Shown here piece by piece: positions 62,288 through 64,000 of a DNA stretch of 64,000 nt; positions within the stretch are counted from its first letter, which is position 1; every line of letters starts with the position of its first letter. The notes beneath the pieces are model-generated. The model ran no database searches, was not told where the DNA came from, and saw nothing but the letters and a program-made list of their open reading frames with translations. Location: positions 13,250,637 through 13,314,636 of the forward strand of contig CM030861.1 of NCBI GenBank assembly GCA_018105865.1. Direction: 5' to 3'. This DNA comes from Metaphire vulgaris (Eukaryota > Annelida > Clitellata > Crassiclitellata > Megascolecidae). Made by a program: the position numbers and the translations under genes.

Positions 62288-62368
62288 GCATTTCATGTAG
62301 TGTATGTGTACCATAGTCAGACGTCCGTATGTTTTGTGTGTGTGTGTCAATGTATCTGGGACGTTTCA

Positions 62369-62592
62369 GTGGCGTAGCCAGGATTCCAGAAGGGGGGCAT
62401 ACCGACATGTTCGGTCTAAAGGTCTTGACGAGCGAAAAGGTCGTTGTCTCAGGCTTTGAGGTTTCATGACCTCATGCTACTCTACCCACCCACTCCCACC
62501 CCTCGACTATTCATCGGTTTTGCGCGGATCTCACGAACGGTACCGGTTCGAATAGGGGGCCGGGCCCCTCATGCCCCGGGTGGCTACCCCAA
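62369..62592. mobile_element. CAGTGGCGTAGCCA family fragment
   Basis: The left end CAGTGGCGTAGCCAGGATTC is clear. The right end is only suggested by CCCGGGTGGCTACCCC. The body contains the CTTGACGAGCGAAAAGGTCG motif that also appears, in variant form, in the element at 58360. Confidence 0.45.
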
Positions 62593-62923
62593 AATATATT
62601 TTAAATATATGAAGTTATTAGTGGCGGTTCGTTGGAAGCAGAAGAAGGCAAATATTGCTGATGTTATTTGTTGGATATTCTAGCCATTCAATCGATTCAC
62701 TCTTTGCACTTGTTTACAACCGACAGGTTCACCAACTGCTCTGGAATTAGGCGAAGACTTCTGAAAAGAAGAAGAAGAAGAAGACAGGACAATAAGATTG
62801 AAGAGCAAACCGATGAAAGTCAATCGAACGTCAGCAGAGATAGCAAGTGTTTCAATCAATTATTATTCGGCGGGCGCGCCACCTATCGTCAAATCCGACA
62901 ATTAAATGCGTTTGCGCAAAAAC

Positions 62924-64000
62924 ATGTTTCATCGAAATACTGCGAGGTGAGAGATGAAATCAATCGAAAATGCATTACAGTTACAGTATATAACATTAAA
63001 ATCACATAACTATATCATAAACAGTCAATGTATTATCGGCATCGGCTTATGGTCAGTTTTCCAGAGCAGGGAGTCCATCATTTCTAGAGGCAAACTTGGC
63101 CAGACCCGACTGGTGGGGTGGGGAGGGGGTGGTGGTGGGGGGGCTTGGGGAACGTGGTGAGCTTCATCTCTGGGGTCTAAGACGGAACGCAAGCCGAAAA
63201 GCGTCACGGTAACACTAGATTCTTGAGATTTGAAGCATATTTTATTTCTCCCCAAATCGATGTAATTTCTCATCGCTTTTCAACAAATCTCAAGTCGGTT
63301 TTCGGAAAATTCCGGATAGTGGCAGTGATAAGTAGCCTAGGTATATAGATTTTAAAAAATAATTCTGCACCTGAAACCGCCTGAAAATATCTCGTCAGGC
63401 CTCAGAAAGATTGGGGTAAATACAGAGGGATGGATGGAAAACGCTCTCCTAAGAACGGGTACGAGGATAAAATCGGTAAAAGATGATCAGAAACATGAGT
63501 GGCTCCATCTATATGAGATATACAAAATGCAACGTCAGTTTTTTTGTCAGTTGACATGTAGCGCTGAATTTTCATATTGCATTTCTTCTTCTTCTCACTC
63601 TGAAGTCTCAACGCCGAGTCTGTGTATGTCAGGGTTATTTCTAGGATTATCAATTGGGGGGGTGTTGGGGGTGTTGGCATATTCTGGGGTCCTCTGCTGC
63701 CGAGAAAGTCCAACAAGCAAAAAATGTCATCCGGCTCTCAGAATGGGGTGAGGGTTCAGTCCCAGATTTGGGGGGGGGTCGGGGCCGGAGGCGTGTTAGG
63801 GGGTGTAAAATATCCCTGGGGTATGTGCAACCTGAAAACAAAAACTTTGGAATGCACAGCGTTACATTTTGATAATATAAGCGAGATGTTAACGGCCTTC
63901 GTTTCTGATTTTAGATTCGCGATACTCCTAATAACCCTCGTCATAGCCGTTGTCTTGTTCTCTGCTCTCCATTCGAACAACCAAGCGACGCCAGAAAAAG
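62924..64000 (+). CDS. Second GT92-type gene copy, start only (runs off right edge)
   Basis: The first coding exon 62924-62946 reads MFHRNTA plus AG, followed by GTGAGA. The second exon starts at 63915 after TTTTAG and reads on in phase as a signal anchor, FAILLITLVIAVVLFSALHS, to the window edge. Exon length (23 nt), phase, donor context and the tail-then-anchor layout equal those of the GT92 gene at 55389. The sequence around the first exon and its upstream leader is also similar in both. No catalytic domain is visible because the window ends, so GT92 identity is inferred from this homology. Confidence 0.65.

Overview
This is a metazoan genomic window: AT-rich, intron-dense, with GT-AG introns, tRNA-derived SINEs, short TIR transposons and long ATT, GAT and CT microsatellites. 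No bacterial-type gene organisation is visible. The frequent palindrome TAGGCCTA and SINE tails of the 'GGCGCTATACAAAT' type fit a marine invertebrate, possibly a deuterostome such as an echinoderm or hemichordate. That placement is an inference; nothing here fixes the species.

Layout from left to right: (1) 0.9-3.6 kb, + strand, the last six exons of a RhoGAP-domain gene cut by the left window edge. (2) 8.6-5.9 kb, - strand, a five-exon CARF/ALS2CR8-like gene, convergent with the RhoGAP gene. (3) 11.3-9.7 kb, - strand, a profilin-4-like gene missing only its tiny start exon. (4) 12.7-48.8 kb, + strand, a complete otoferlin-type ferlin with 44 coding exons whose phases all agree; it predicts about 2,021 residues. 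It has several C2 domains, Fer domains and two alternative membrane-anchor terminal exons 4 kb apart. (5) 48.8-55.4 kb, a gene-poor stretch of microsatellites, TIR elements and a CR1/L2-like LINE relic. (6) 55.4-58.0 kb, + strand, a two-exon glycosyltransferase family 92 (DUF23) gene. (7) 62.9 kb to the right edge, + strand, the start of a second copy with the same 23-nt first coding exon, so a tandem GT92 pair. A solitary anchor-like exon at 58.1 kb may be a third relic.

The genes do not form a pathway. Otoferlin is known as a calcium-responsive tail-anchored factor in vesicle exocytosis. Profilin-4 is a divergent profilin associated with sperm formation in vertebrates. CARF-like proteins are putative transcription factors. 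RhoGAP proteins switch off Rho GTPases. GT92 enzymes are Golgi type II glycosyltransferases.

The strongest observations are the alternative otoferlin terminal exons, which parallel the two C-terminal isoforms of vertebrate OTOF, symmetric micro-exons in the otoferlin linker, a family of 72-73 bp palindromic elements flanked by TTAA (five copies in 64 kb), and several hAT-like non-autonomous families with recognisable 8-bp target duplications. All gene models were built by eye from splice consensus, phase agreement and remembered family motifs; no alignment or database search was run.
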